Source: Strigamia acuminata (Eukaryota > Arthropoda > Chilopoda > Geophilomorpha > Linotaeniidae). Taken from it: 44,000 nucleotides of DNA. Below are positions 10,190 to 19,992 of the stretch, piece after piece (the stretch's first letter is position 1; each line of letters begins with the position of its first letter). Both the position numbers and the translations under genes were made by a program. The stretch is from the NCBI GenBank assembly GCA_949358305.1, contig CASHSZ010000093.1, positions 50,001-94,000 on the forward strand, in the 5' to 3' direction. Under the pieces are notes generated by a model. The model had not been told where the DNA came from. It saw only the letters and a program-made list of their open reading frames with translations, and did no database searches.

Positions 10190-11003
10190 CTGGTGTCTAC
10201 GCGGGAGAAGAAAAATTAAATAAATAAATAATTAAATAAATAAAACAAACGAACAACGTGAAAATGTGAAAATAAATTGAGTGACAAGCGACGATAAACC
10301 GGGAACGAGGGATCGAAGATGGGGCGACAGAACACGTCGCGCGAAATCCGCGAGCGGGACACCGAGCCCGCTACCCCGGCCGTTTGCGTCTCGTTATTTT
10401 ATTTCATTTTATTTTTATTTATTTTTATTAATTAATTAATTAATTAATTAATTAATTAATTGATCAGTTAGTTAATTAAAACTAATTAAAAAGAAAAAAA
10501 AGTTGAAATGAAGCTGTTCCCGCGATCAAGTTTTCTCGCCGCCATGAGCGACGCGACCGAAACGCGACCAAACGAATTTGCACGCCGTATTGGCGTACGC
10601 TGTTCCGCGTGTACGGGTGCATACGTGTGGTCGCGATCGTGGTTAATAGACCAATTTGTTTACTCACTCGACAATCGACAGGCAATTGATAAACGTTGTT
10701 GGTGCCAAACAATCGCGCGCTAGGGTGCACCGTGGATAAACAAACCCGTGTGACATCTGGTGACAAGTCCGCGAACAATTTCATTTCATTTCTAACCTAC
10801 AAGTAGGCGGTTTAATCAAACCAACCATCGGTTTATATTTAAAAAAAAACAAAACAAACAAGAGAAAAAAATAAAATAAAATAAAATAAAATAAAATAAA
10901 ATAAAAGGAGTCGGCGTCAAAGGAAACCGTGGTAGCGGCGCCAACGGGACGAATCCGATCTATCAATAAGACGGGCGACCCGGCGCTGGCCGAGGAGGCG
11001 CGC

Positions 11004-11047
<44 letters not shown>

Positions 11048-11246
11048 GCTTGTCTGTCTCGTTTCGAAGTTGACGGATATGTTGGTCGATTTCTTTTGTT
11101 TTATCATCTATTTTGTTGTTCATTCCCTCTCTTACACGGTCGCGCCGAAACGTAACGACACCACCGCCCCTCGTTACGTCGTTCCCGGCAGCCGTCGCTC
11201 GCCCGACGCGCCCTCGCGCGCTCCCGTGTCCCCCGCACGCGCCTAA
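10190..11246. other. Intergenic region with microsatellites
   Basis: This is the 5' side of the 8-exon minus-strand gene. It contains TTAA/AATT runs (10430-10460), a run of AATAA-type pentamers (about 10868-10905) and a (CTGT)n tract (about 11006-11059). Short open frames exist but have no splice pairing or convincing composition. A promoter for the minus-strand gene must lie here, but I see no clear TATA element. Confidence 0.5.
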
Positions 11247-11279
11247 ACGCGGTCACGTCGCAGAAGCGCGCCGATCCAG

Positions 11280-11558
11280 TGCCCTGATCAAAGACGTTTT
11301 GTTTCGATTTTATCGTCGCTGCGTGAGGAGAAGACAAAGACGACGACGACGACGACGACGAAGTTCGGAAAGAGAGTCGAGAGGCTGACGAGGAAGATGC
11401 GGGAGAAGACAAAAGTGGTCGCGTTGAAGTTGAACTTGACGAGGAAGAGGCTCGGGGGCCCGGGGACCGACCTGTACGAGTTGGGAGCGGATGAGTTGGA
11501 GACGGTGGACGACAAGGACGAGTCGTTTGTTTGTAATAATAACGATGTAATGATGTAA
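11280..11558 (+). CDS. Possible terminal exon of a plus-strand gene, basic-to-acidic protein
   Basis: The frame is open from 11247 to the TAA at 11556-11558, with a possible acceptor CCAG ending at 11279. It encodes a Thr run, a basic helix-like stretch (KFGKRVERLTRKMREKTK) and an acidic end (LGADELETVDDKDESF). The first in-frame ATG is at 11397, giving only 53 residues. AATAAA follows at about 11679. The gene would converge on the zinc-finger gene at 11690-12189. No upstream plus-strand exon could be defined, so a short independent ORF or chance remains possible. Confidence 0.35.
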   Translation, partial: CPDQRRFVSILSSLREEKTKTTTTTTTKFGKRVERLTRKMREKTKVVALKLNLTRKRLGGPGTDLYELGADELETVDDKDESFVCNNNDVMM

Positions 11559-11689
11559 TAATAATAATAATAACAACAAAAACAACAACAACAACAATTA
11601 CAATGGTTAATGTGGATTTATTTATTTTTTTTTTATTTTATTTATTTTTTTTTTTTATATATTTGAGACAATACAATAAAAGAAAAAGA

Positions 11690-12189
11690 TCAAATTAACG
11701 AAATCCTGTGCGCCTCCGTCCAATGGCCAATCAGGTTGTCTGGAGAGGGTGTCTCCGCACAAAACGGACAGCGTCTGCCGCGTTGGTGCACCTGCCCCAA
11801 TATCTAAAAGAGGGGGGGGAAGGGAGGAAGAAACGAATTAGTTGGTTGGTTAACTAGACGAAGGAGTTAAATGCTCACCAACGCTAGATGAGCGGGCTCG
11901 CGCGAATACATTCGTAGCAATCCCCGGATGGCCTCGTCCGCACCTTCACGGATGTCGTGTCGCTGTCGCCAGTGGCGGAAGATGTCCATGTAAAAGTAGC
12001 CGTCCGGGTCTGAAATAAATAAGAAAAATAAAAATAAAATAAAATAAAAGAAAATGAAAAAATAAAAAGAAAATGGACGACTAATAAGTAGATAAATAGA
12101 TGTTTCTCACCGTTTGGGTGCTCGCCGCACAAAACGCAGTAATACGACCTACCGCCCTCTTCTCTGTGTGGTGCTGGTGCTCCGTTCAT
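11690..12189 (-). CDS. Small double zinc-finger protein, paralogue A (107 aa, 3 exons)
   Basis: Exons are 12189-12111, 12009-11879 and 11803-11690, with donors GTGAGA and GTGAGC and acceptors TTTCAG and TTTTAG. Splicing gives 107 residues starting MNGAPAPHREEG. There are two zinc-binding patterns. CVLC...HWRQRH has C-x2-C-x17-H-x4-H and is formed across the first intron. CPFC...HWTEAH has C-x2-C-x11-H-x4-H. A helical segment GLLRMYSREP joins them. The gene at 14061-14578 has the same intron positions and phases and about 56% identity over exon 2, which argues strongly for coding. The wide spacing of the first finger is not classic C2H2. An upstream 5' exon ends at 12342 at a (GTAA)n donor. 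Function unknown; nucleic-acid or protein binding is inferred only from the zinc ligands. Confidence 0.75.
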
Positions 12190-12283
12190 CTTTCTTTCTT
12201 CCGTGTGGGAGACGAATAAAGAATTAATTAATTAATTGAAAATAAATTGGAAAGGGAGATCACACAAAGCATCAAACTTACTC

Positions 12284-12341
<58 letters not shown>
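12284..12341 (-). repeat. (GTAA)n microsatellite forming a tandem array of 5' splice sites
   Basis: About 14 copies of TTAC on the plus strand read GTAAGTAAG on the minus strand, the consensus U1-binding donor. The array begins exactly where the 5' exon of the downstream zinc-finger gene should end (CGTTA|GTAAG at 12342/12341). The paralogous intron at 14586-14654 has one ordinary GTAAGT donor at that place. Confidence 0.7.
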
Positions 12342-12342
<1 letters not shown>

Positions 12343-14060
12343 AACGAAGACGATGTGGCGACGGGGACCGGGCGGATGATGAAACGCGCACTTGATCCAC
12401 GTTGTCGTGACACTTGATGTCGAGACCGCAAACCATTTCGTCTGGACTACGGAGCGCCCGGAGATGCGCTGTACCGCGCTCGGTACAACGAGGAATTGTA
12501 CGCGGGCGCGTGTGTGCAAAACATGCGGTCGATTAGCGACGTTCCCTCCGATATGCACTCGCCGAGTGAACGGGGTCGGCATCCCACGCCGAGAGAACCG
12601 TGCCGGAGAAAGAAAGTTGGAGTCGAAGCCAGCAAACGAGACTACCGGGAAACATCACGACCATCGTTGCGAACAACGTTGGCACGACAAAGACTTTAAA
12701 AAGACAGGCACGCTCGGGCACCCGGTGGAAGGCGAATCCTCTCGATGGCGCGTCCCATGCCGAGGGAACCGTGCCGGAGAAAGAAAGTTGGAGTCGAAGC
12801 CAGGCGGCCGAATTCCGCCACCCGGAAGTGCGTTCGTGTCCAGTTGATCGGGGACGGAAAGAAGATCGTGGCTTGCGCGCCCAGAGACGGATGTTTGTTT
12901 GAATTTTAACGAGATGGAAAACGACGGAGTTTTGGTTGCCGGATTCGGTCGTAGCGGGGCACGCCGTTGGTGATGTTCCCGGCGCGCGATTCAAAGTGGT
13001 CAAAGTCGCTAATGTTTCGTTGTTGGCTTTGTACGGGGAGAAAAAGGAAAGACCGAGGTCTTAAAATGTGTTTGTTTTTTTTTTTTGTTTGTTTGCTTGT
13101 TTAGTGGCAAATTTGAATTCGATCGAGTTTCAAAAATAAATCGATCGAAACGTTAAAAACGAGACTTTAACGTAGAATTTCTCATTCGTTTTAATGGCGG
13201 CAACGACTTTTTGATCGGACGACACTATCGTTTATTACAAACAAACAACGGGGTGGCGAGTAAACCGAGTGACTTCGGGCGCCGCGTTAGCATCCAAGAA
13301 ACAATTAGCTCACCCGCGTGTTCGTCATCTTTGCTCGCCGCCGAGAGGATTTGCCTTCCATCGGGTGCCCGAGCGTGTCTGTCTTTTTCGAAGTCTTCGT
13401 CGCGCCAAACGTTGTTCGCGACGATGATCACGATGTTTCCTCGCAGTTCGCCGACCTCGCGGTTTACCCGCTTCGCTCGTTGGATACGGAAGGTCGATCG
13501 GTTTATTTTTGAATTTTGGTCGCCGAGTTCGAATTTGCCGCCGAATTTGTTCGCGCGGTCTCTCGCCGTAATATGTTTTGTTTCTTTTTTTTTTTCTTTC
13601 TTGATTTTCTGTTTAATTTTTATTTATTTATTTATTTATTTATTTTTTTATTTATTAATTAATTAATTTATTTTTTTTTTTTACGAACCAAAAAAAAAAA
13701 AAACACATTTTAAGACCTCGGTCTTTCCTTTTTCTCCCCGTACAAAGCCAACAACGAAACATTTGCGACTTTGGCCACTTTGAATCGCGCGCCGGGAACA
13801 TCACCAATGGCGTGCCCCGCTACAACCGAATCCGGCAACCAAAACTCCGTCGTCCGCCTCGTTAAATAACAACTACGATTAATGTGGATTTTTTTTTATT
13901 TTTATTTTTATTTTTATTCTTATTTTTTTTATTTTTAATTAATTAAAACAAATAAAAAGAAATGAAGAAGAAGTCATACAATACAAAAAAAAACAAAAAA
14001 ACAAAAAAACAAAAAAAGGTCAAATAAAATCGAATGCACGGTCCACCGATGCTGTCTCCG
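12343..14060. repeat. Region of direct and inverted repeats between the two zinc-finger genes
   Basis: A 60-bp segment around 12570-12635 is repeated directly at about 12745-12810 (shared CCGGAGAAAGAAAGTTGG). 12648-12744 recurs inverted at 13341-13440, and 12921-13075 recurs inverted at 13701-13853 with few mismatches. Order is a, b, a', b' with both copies inverted, so this is not a simple hairpin. The rest is AT-rich (TTTA)n and poly-T (13560-13700, 13880-14030). Open frames here merely follow the repeats. 12343-12460 resembles 14656-14770 and probably contains the 5' exon of each zinc-finger gene. Confidence 0.65.
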
Positions 14061-14578
14061 TCATCCCTGGTGGGCGGTCGGTGCTTGAAATCTATGCGCT
14101 TCCACCCAATGGGTAGAGAGATCCTCGAAAAAGGGTGTTTCCGCGCAAAACGGACAGCGTCCGTCGTTGTGTCGGTACACCCGTCTCAGTGCCTTGAAAA
14201 AAAAATAAAAAATAAAAAAAAATAAATTAGTTGACTAGTTAACTCGGCGAAGAAACTAAAAGCTCACCAATGCCAAACGAACGGGGTCGCGCGAATGGAT
14301 TCGTAGCAGCCCTCGGGTGGAATCGTCCGCATCTCCGCCGATGTTATGGTACCGTCGCCAGTGACGAAAGGCATCTTTACAGAAAACACCGTTCGGTTCT
14401 GAAACGAGAAAAAATTAAAATCAAATAAAATATACATAATTAAAAAATAAATAAATAAATAAATTGAACAACTGATAAGTAAATAAATGGATGTTTGTTT
14501 CTTACTGTCGGGGTATTTACCGCAGCACAAAGCGCAGTAATGTGACTTGTCGCCCTCTGCATGCTGCGCTCCTTCCAT
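14061..14578 (-). CDS. Small double zinc-finger protein, paralogue B (111 aa, 3 exons)
   Basis: Exons are 14578-14506, 14398-14268 and 14192-14061. The donors are GTAAGA and GTGAGC and the acceptors TTTCAG and TTCAAG. The product starts MEGAQHAEGDKS and carries CALC...HWRRYH (C-x2-C-x18-H-x4-H) across intron 1 and CPFC...HWVEAH (C-x2-C-x11-H-x4-H) in exon 3. Exon 2 is 131 nt in both paralogues, with phases 1 and 0 at its ends. A 5' untranslated intron (14586-14654, GTAAGT to CACAG) ends seven bases before the ATG. The pair lies in tandem within a duplicated segment of about 2.3 kb. I recognise no named family. Confidence 0.75.
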
Positions 14579-14655
14579 CTTTCTTCTGTGTGGGAGACGA
14601 GTAGAGAATTGAAAATAAATTGGAGAGAGAAACCACACAAAACACCAAACTTACC

Positions 14656-14880
14656 AACGGAGACGAAGTGCCGATGAAAACCGGGAGGAAAATGAAACAC
14701 TCGCGCGATATACGCTGTCGGACCAACGTGCGCGTTTGTCGTGACATCTGGTGTCGAGCTCGCAAACCATTTCGTGGCCGCGCGAGTCGAGGCCGTCGAC
14801 TTCGAGTGGTAGCCGAGACCGTAAATGAATTCGCTTTTACCGCGACGAATCTCGCGCGACCGCGACTCCGCAAAAATACC
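14656..14880 (-). promoter_or_regulatory. 5' exon and presumed promoter region of zinc-finger paralogue B
   Basis: A donor GTTG|GTAAGT at 14655/14654 defines the end of an upstream exon on the minus strand. The sequence is recognisably related to 12343-12460 (shared CGCAAACCATTTCGT), so the duplication included the upstream region. The transcription start is not identifiable. Confidence 0.4.
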
Positions 14881-15345
14881 GTATATGGCCCGTAACGGCC
14901 CGCCGACGGTCCCGTAACGGTCCCGTCACGACCCCGTCAACGGCTTGTACGGGCCGTGATGGGGTCGTGACGGGACCGTCGGCGGCCCGTTAACGGACCG
15001 TGCGGGCCGTTACGGGATCGTGACGGTCCCGTCACGATCCCGTCAACGGCTTGTACGGGCCGTTACGAGATCGTGACGGTCCCGTTGGCGGCTCGTTAAC
15101 GGCCCGTACAAGCCGTTGACGGGATCGTGACGGTCCCGTCACGATCCCGTAACGGCTCGCACGGGCCGTTAACGGGCCGCCGACGGTCCCGTGACGGTCC
15201 CGTAACGGCCTTCGTTCCCGGACTTCGGCTCGCCGACGGCCCGTACGACCTCATGCGGGCCGTTAACGGCCCGTTAACGGGCCGCCGACGGTCCCGTCAC
15301 GATCCCGTAACGGCCCGTCATGATCCCGTAACGGGCTGAAAACGG
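14881..15345. repeat. GC-rich palindromic satellite, block A
   Basis: The block has irregular tandem copies of ACGGGCCGTTAACGGGCC, CCGTCACGATCCCGT and related words, many self-complementary. It also contains the 50-bp TTCGTTCCCGGACTTCGGCT segment (about 15212) that marks the 357-bp unit of the large array at 20-26 kb. It lacks the AT-rich spacer. Long frames through it (RSRHDPVTAR type) are translation of the repeat. Confidence 0.9.
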
Positions 15346-15731
15346 GAAAACTGAGGGAGTCGGGTGCGAGACCACGTGACCCGGAGTGTGGTTTTTGGGG
15401 GCGAGGGCCGTCCTCCGACCGCGCCGTGACGCGCCCCGAGTCGGATCAAGAGTCACGGCGCGTCGCGGCGCTTTCGGAGCACGCGACCCGATCCCCCCCC
15501 TCCCTCCCGTCACAAAAACCACGTTTTAGCGAAACCCTTGACCGGTCACAAAACCCACCGAACACCGAAAAGCAACGAACAAAACGCGCTCGGTCGCACG
15601 AACTACTCGGCCAAAACAACATCCGCAAATTCCGCATCGCAGTCGCGATCAACGAAACAACGTATAGGCCGCCGTAATGTTAAAAAGCGGGACCCTTTCG
15701 CCCCCGACAAAATCCGCACACATACCCCAAG
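15346..15731. repeat. Mosaic dispersed repeat flanking satellite block A
   Basis: 15346-15450 matches 22810-22915 (with CACGTG and a GTGTGGTTTTTGGGGGCG word). 15451-15731 matches about 23345-23390 plus 23500-23747. The last 207 bases agree with 23541-23747 at all but a few positions and end at the same base (CCCCAAGGTTAA), after which the two loci differ. This is a repeated unit assembled from modules, always next to the GC-rich satellite. Confidence 0.8.
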
Positions 15732-16011
15732 GTTAAACGAGCGTTTCATTCGCCCATTTATCCGTCGGTCTCTTCTAGGCCATGGCGGACGGTTTTCCCA
15801 AAACTGACGCGGACGCGCGTGTGTGGGTCGCCACGACAACATCGCCCTCTTCCTTCTCGCTTCGACGGACGACTGTGTGTGTTCGCTCAATCCGCGACGT
15901 CTTCACGACCGAACACGTGTCAATTTTGGACAGCCGACTGGCCGATTAATTCTGTTTCGTTTTATTTTATTATATTTTATTGTATTTTATTTCATTTTTC
16001 CATTTTTATTA

Positions 16012-16061
<50 letters not shown>

Positions 16062-16217
16062 TAACAACAACAAAAACAAAGGCGATGACGACGTATTGTC
16101 GGTGCCAACGAGGAAAAAAAAAAAAAAAAACAAAAAAAAAAAAGAAGAAGAATTGAAAACAAATGAAACAGGGATAAATAAAAACGAACGAATTAACTAA
16201 TTAATTAATCGATCAAT
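15732..16217. other. Intergenic, AT-rich with (TTA)n and poly-A
   Basis: It contains TTATT tracts (15958-15990), (TTA)n at 16014-16058 and A-tracts near 16110-16145. It is downstream of the minus-strand gene ending at 16218. Nothing convincing is coded here. Confidence 0.5.
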
Positions 16218-17308
16218 TTATTGGTCCACCGGTCGATCGGTCGCGTCGGGGCGCGTTGGAGCGATGGCCCGGTGCTCGCGGTACCCACTCGTCGTGGCCG
16301 TGGCCGCGTCCATCGCCTCGTCCGACTCGGATCGCTCTCGGGTTTCGGTCGGTCCTTCGGCAACGACAATGGTGGCTGGCGGTTGGTCGTCGGGCTCTCG
16401 GGTCGGCGAGTGACTCAACTGGGGACAAGTAAAGTAAAGTAAAGTAAAGTAAAGTAAAGTAAAATAAAACAAAGTAAATGGAAAATAAATTGGCCGGGGT
16501 GGGACGGTGTCTAATCGAAATCGAGTTTGACCCCGTGCGCCGTGAAATGGGAAGGGGGGAAAGAGAGAGAGACAGAGACAGACAGACACTCACGTGTTCT
16601 TGTCTCGGGCGCTTCTCGAGATCCAACGCCTTTTTTTTTAAGTCCTCCACCTCCACGTCATGAGCCGACTCCGACTCCGGCTCCGACTCAAGTGGTCGTC
16701 GTTGTTGTTGCTGCCACTGCTGCCACTGCTGCTCTCGCTCCCGCTCCCACTGCTGCTCCGACTGCTCCAGCTCCAATCGCTCCCGCTCCAATCCCTCCCA
16801 CTCTCGCTGCTCCCGCTCTCGTTGCTCCCGCTCCTGTCGACGCCACGCCCGCCGATAGACCGCGCTTTCTCGGTCCAACTGTTCGAGACGCAAATGGATT
16901 TGGCGCTGGTGGGACACCTCTTGTAGTCTCAACCGCTCATCAAGTTCTCTCTTCTTCGCCTCCAACCGTCTTCGCATCTCTCGCTTGAACCTCTCCAACT
17001 CGTCGTCCGTGGTTCGACGCAGTTGTCGTTGCTCCTCTCCCAGCTGGTTTCCCAGCGCCCACAGGAGCCGCGCGGTCGACGGCGGCTCTTCCTCCCCCTC
17101 CTCTCCTTCCTTCTTTTCGAACGGCAGCTCGAATTCGACCGCCCCAGTCTAGAGAGAACGAAGGAACGAACGAATGAACAAAAATATTGCGCCGGGTAAC
17201 GCGGGGCAACGCGAAAATTTTTACTCACTTCGACCTCGAGTTTGACTCCTCGTTTAACGTCGCGCAACATGGCGGCGTCGATCTCGGTTAGGTCTTCGTC
17301 GTCGTTGT

Positions 17309-17347
<39 letters not shown>

Positions 17348-17515
17348 CAACGACAGCGCCATTGCCGTCTTCTTCGTCGTCGTCGGTGATGTCAACCTGA
17401 AAGCAAAATTTTAAGCGGGGCGACGTGACACGTCGAAGAAAATAAACGCGCTCACCGTGACGACGGGAATGGGCGGCCATCTCGGATCCTCGTTTCGTTC
17501 GCGGTTCGGTTCCAT
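16218..17515 (-). CDS. Complete four-exon gene, 327-aa acidic and Arg/Glu/Gln coiled-coil protein
   Basis: Exons are 17515-17456, 17396-17229, 17148-16594 and 16418-16218, all phase 0, with donors GTGAGC/GTGAGT and acceptors TTTCAG, TTTCAG, CTCTAG and CCCCAG. The protein starts MEPNRERNEDPRW. Exon 2 has acidic runs and an Ala tract of about 10. Exon 3 (185 codons) begins with LLWALGNQL and then forms a long charged helix rich in R, E, Q and L (about residues 115-215), a strong coiled-coil candidate, followed by QQWQQWQQQQ. Exon 4 is hydrophilic and ends in TAA overlapping AATAAA. A 5' untranslated exon ends at 17595 with GTAAGT, and the 79-bp intron ends exactly at the ATG. No family recognised; a structural or scaffold role is only a guess. 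Confidence 0.78.
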
Positions 17516-18053
<538 letters not shown>

Positions 18054-18138
18054 TCCGGGCCCGGGTGGCCGAGCGGGCAGAGTTACCTGCCGTACGGAGT
18101 TGTGGATCGAGGGTTCGAATCCCGCTCCCGCGAGTTTT
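18054..18138 (+). tRNA. tRNA-like sequence or tRNA-derived SINE head
   Basis: A perfect pol III A box (TGGCCGAGCGG, 18066-18076) and B box (GGTTCGAATCC, 18112-18122) are correctly spaced, and a TTTT run at 18135-18138 could end transcription. The T arm is nearly normal with one mismatch. The flanking 7-base arms do not pair well and I cannot place a good anticodon stem, so a functional tRNA is unlikely. A tRNA pseudogene or the head of a SINE fits better. Confidence 0.45.
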
Positions 18139-18550
18139 CGTTTCTGGCAAAGCTGTATTGTCAAACACGCATTCCATTGACATTGCCATACATTGTGCCG
18201 TTTCAGTTTGGTCCCTTCTTCGTTTCAGATAGTGATGGTGAACACTCTCCCGCGAGGTTGCGGGAGGGTGGGGGGGAGTCGAAAGATTCGGCTCTCCTTT
18301 TATTTCTTCGTTTTATTTTTTTATTTTCATTTACCGTTCTCATCTTTATTTTCATTCTCGTTTTTTATTTTCGTTTACATGTTTCTATTTTTATTTCCAC
18401 GGTGTGTCGGGAGGGCGCGCGAAAACCTACTCGCCCAATCTCCGTGGTCGCATTTTCCAAATTTTGTCACTGGATTTCGCGCTTGCGGTGGGGATGGGCG
18501 CGCGCAGGCTCCGTCGTCGTGCCAGAAACTCCACTGTGTGATGTAGTCGC

Positions 18551-18581
<31 letters not shown>

Positions 18582-18756
18582 ACCTAAACCACCACCACCA
18601 CCACCACCACCACCATCGTCGTCTCTTCTCTCCTTTTCTTTTAATTTTTGTTAATTTTTGTTAATTTTTGTTAATTTTGTAATTTTGTAATTTTGTAATT
18701 TTGTAATTTTGTAATTTTTGAAATTTTTATTTTTAACTTTTGAATGTACAAATGTA

Positions 18757-18795
<39 letters not shown>

Positions 18796-18810
18796 ATACA
18801 ATAATCAGAC
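18139..18810. other. Intergenic, low complexity
   Basis: It holds pyrimidine- and T-rich DNA (18295-18400), short (GTC)n and (CCA)n tracts (18546-18615), TTTTGTAA repeats (18650-18715) and (AAAT)n at 18757-18797. No coding exon is convincing. Confidence 0.5.
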
Positions 18811-18816
18811 TTTATT
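18811..18816 (-). terminator. Poly(A) signal AATAAA
   Basis: TTTATT on the plus strand is AATAAA on the minus strand, about 57 bases after the stop codon of the exon at 18873-19274. Confidence 0.55.
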
Positions 18817-18872
18817 CTTCAGTCTTAAAAATATAAAAAAAATAAAAAAAAAAAATATTGTAAACCACTCGT

Positions 18873-19274
18873 TTACGGTCCACGGGGAAATAAATAAATA
18901 AATAAATACATAAATGAATGAATGAATGAATGAATAATTAGAATCGAAGAGTGGCTGTCGTCGTCGTCGTCGCCGCCGTCGCCGCCGGTCCTCTCCTCGC
19001 CACCTTTACCACCGGTCGCCCCTTTGTCGTCGCCTTCGTCGTCCACCGGCTCCGTATCATCGGCCATCGCTCCCATCCACTTCTTCTCCACCCTCTCCAA
19101 CATGTTCTCGAATCGTTCCTCCGTTCTCGCCAGCATCGCTTCCAATTTTGCCTCCGTCCTCGCCATCATCTTCTCGACCATCGCCTCCAGCGCCGTCTCC
19201 TCGCTCTTCTTTTCACTCGGTGTCGGTGGCGGCGGCGGCGGCGGTGGTCGCGCAGACGCACCCCCTCGACGCAA
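18873..19274 (-). CDS. Terminal exon of a minus-strand gene, proline-rich and coiled-coil protein
   Basis: The exon starts after a TTTTCGCTAG acceptor (19275-19276) and encodes 133 residues. There is a run of eight prolines, then a repeated amphipathic segment built on EAMVEKMMARTEAKLEAMLARTEERFENMLERVEKK-like heptads (four related repeats), then a Gly/Asp-rich acidic tail. The last 20 residues are translation of (TGAA)n/(TAAA)n repeats, so the stop may have been acquired by microsatellite expansion. The acceptor is preceded by T19 and about 185 bases of (CT)n. No upstream exon was found before a repeat element begins at about 19490; it may lie farther right or be lost. Confidence 0.6.
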   Translation of the reverse strand: MRRGGASARPPPPPPPPTPSEKKSEETALEAMVEKMMARTEAKLEAMLARTEERFENMLERVEKKWMGAMADDTEPVDDEGDDKGATGGKGGEERTGGDGGDDDDDSHSSILIIHSFIHSFMYLFIYLFPRGP

Positions 19275-19280
19275 CTAGCG

Positions 19281-19487
<207 letters not shown>

Positions 19488-19525
19488 GTGCACTGTTCAC
19501 GCGCCCACATGCGTGAACAGTGCAC
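19488..19525. repeat. 15-bp perfect inverted repeat
   Basis: GTGCACTGTTCACGC and its exact reverse complement are separated by 8 bases (GCCCACAT). The second copy of this repeat at 24190-24210 keeps the loop and right arm but has lost most of the left arm. Confidence 0.9.
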
Positions 19526-19562
19526 TCGCCCTCCGCGCCCCGTCGGCGTAGGCGCCGGCCGT

Positions 19563-19600
<38 letters not shown>

Positions 19601-19992
19601 GCCCGGGAATCGCCCTTCCGCCCGTCACCGAATTTTGTCAATATCTGATAAATTTCCACAGAATTGCAGCGACATTGTACGGGATATTTCTGCCCGATTT
19701 GACGGACTTATGTAAAACATTGCTGAAATTCCGTGGAAATTTATAAAATATTGACAAAGGTTGGTGACCGACCCACGGCGCGTTGCGGCGCGGTCGGAGC
19801 ACGCGACCCGATCCCCCCCTCCCCCCGTCCCCAAAAAACCACGCCTCGAGGAACCCCGAGGTTCGGTTTCCGACCGGGTCGCCTCTTGATCCGACCCGGG
19901 GCGCGTCACGGCGCGGTCGAAGGACGGCCCTCGCCCCCAAAAACCACACTCCGGGTCACGTGGTCTCGCACCCGACTCTCTCAGTTTTCCCG
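19526..19992. repeat. Dispersed repeat next to the satellite, copy 1
   Basis: It matches 24210-24672 in the same orientation at high identity, differing mainly in the length of a (CT)n tract. Its right part (19770-19990, with CACGTG) is also the reverse complement of about 22795-23035. It is thus the module that borders the GC-rich satellite on three sides. No coding potential is evident. Confidence 0.85.

Noticed and set aside
12533-13003. Minus-strand 156-codon frame with repeated [12 protein letters not shown]
   Set aside because: The repeat comes from a 60-bp DNA direct repeat, the frame overlaps the upstream region of the zinc-finger gene, and no splice or poly(A) signal supports it.
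15127-15339. Frames in the GC-rich satellite reading RSRHDPVTARHDPVTG and similar
   Set aside because: They are direct translations of the repeat in every frame, without start context or splice sites.
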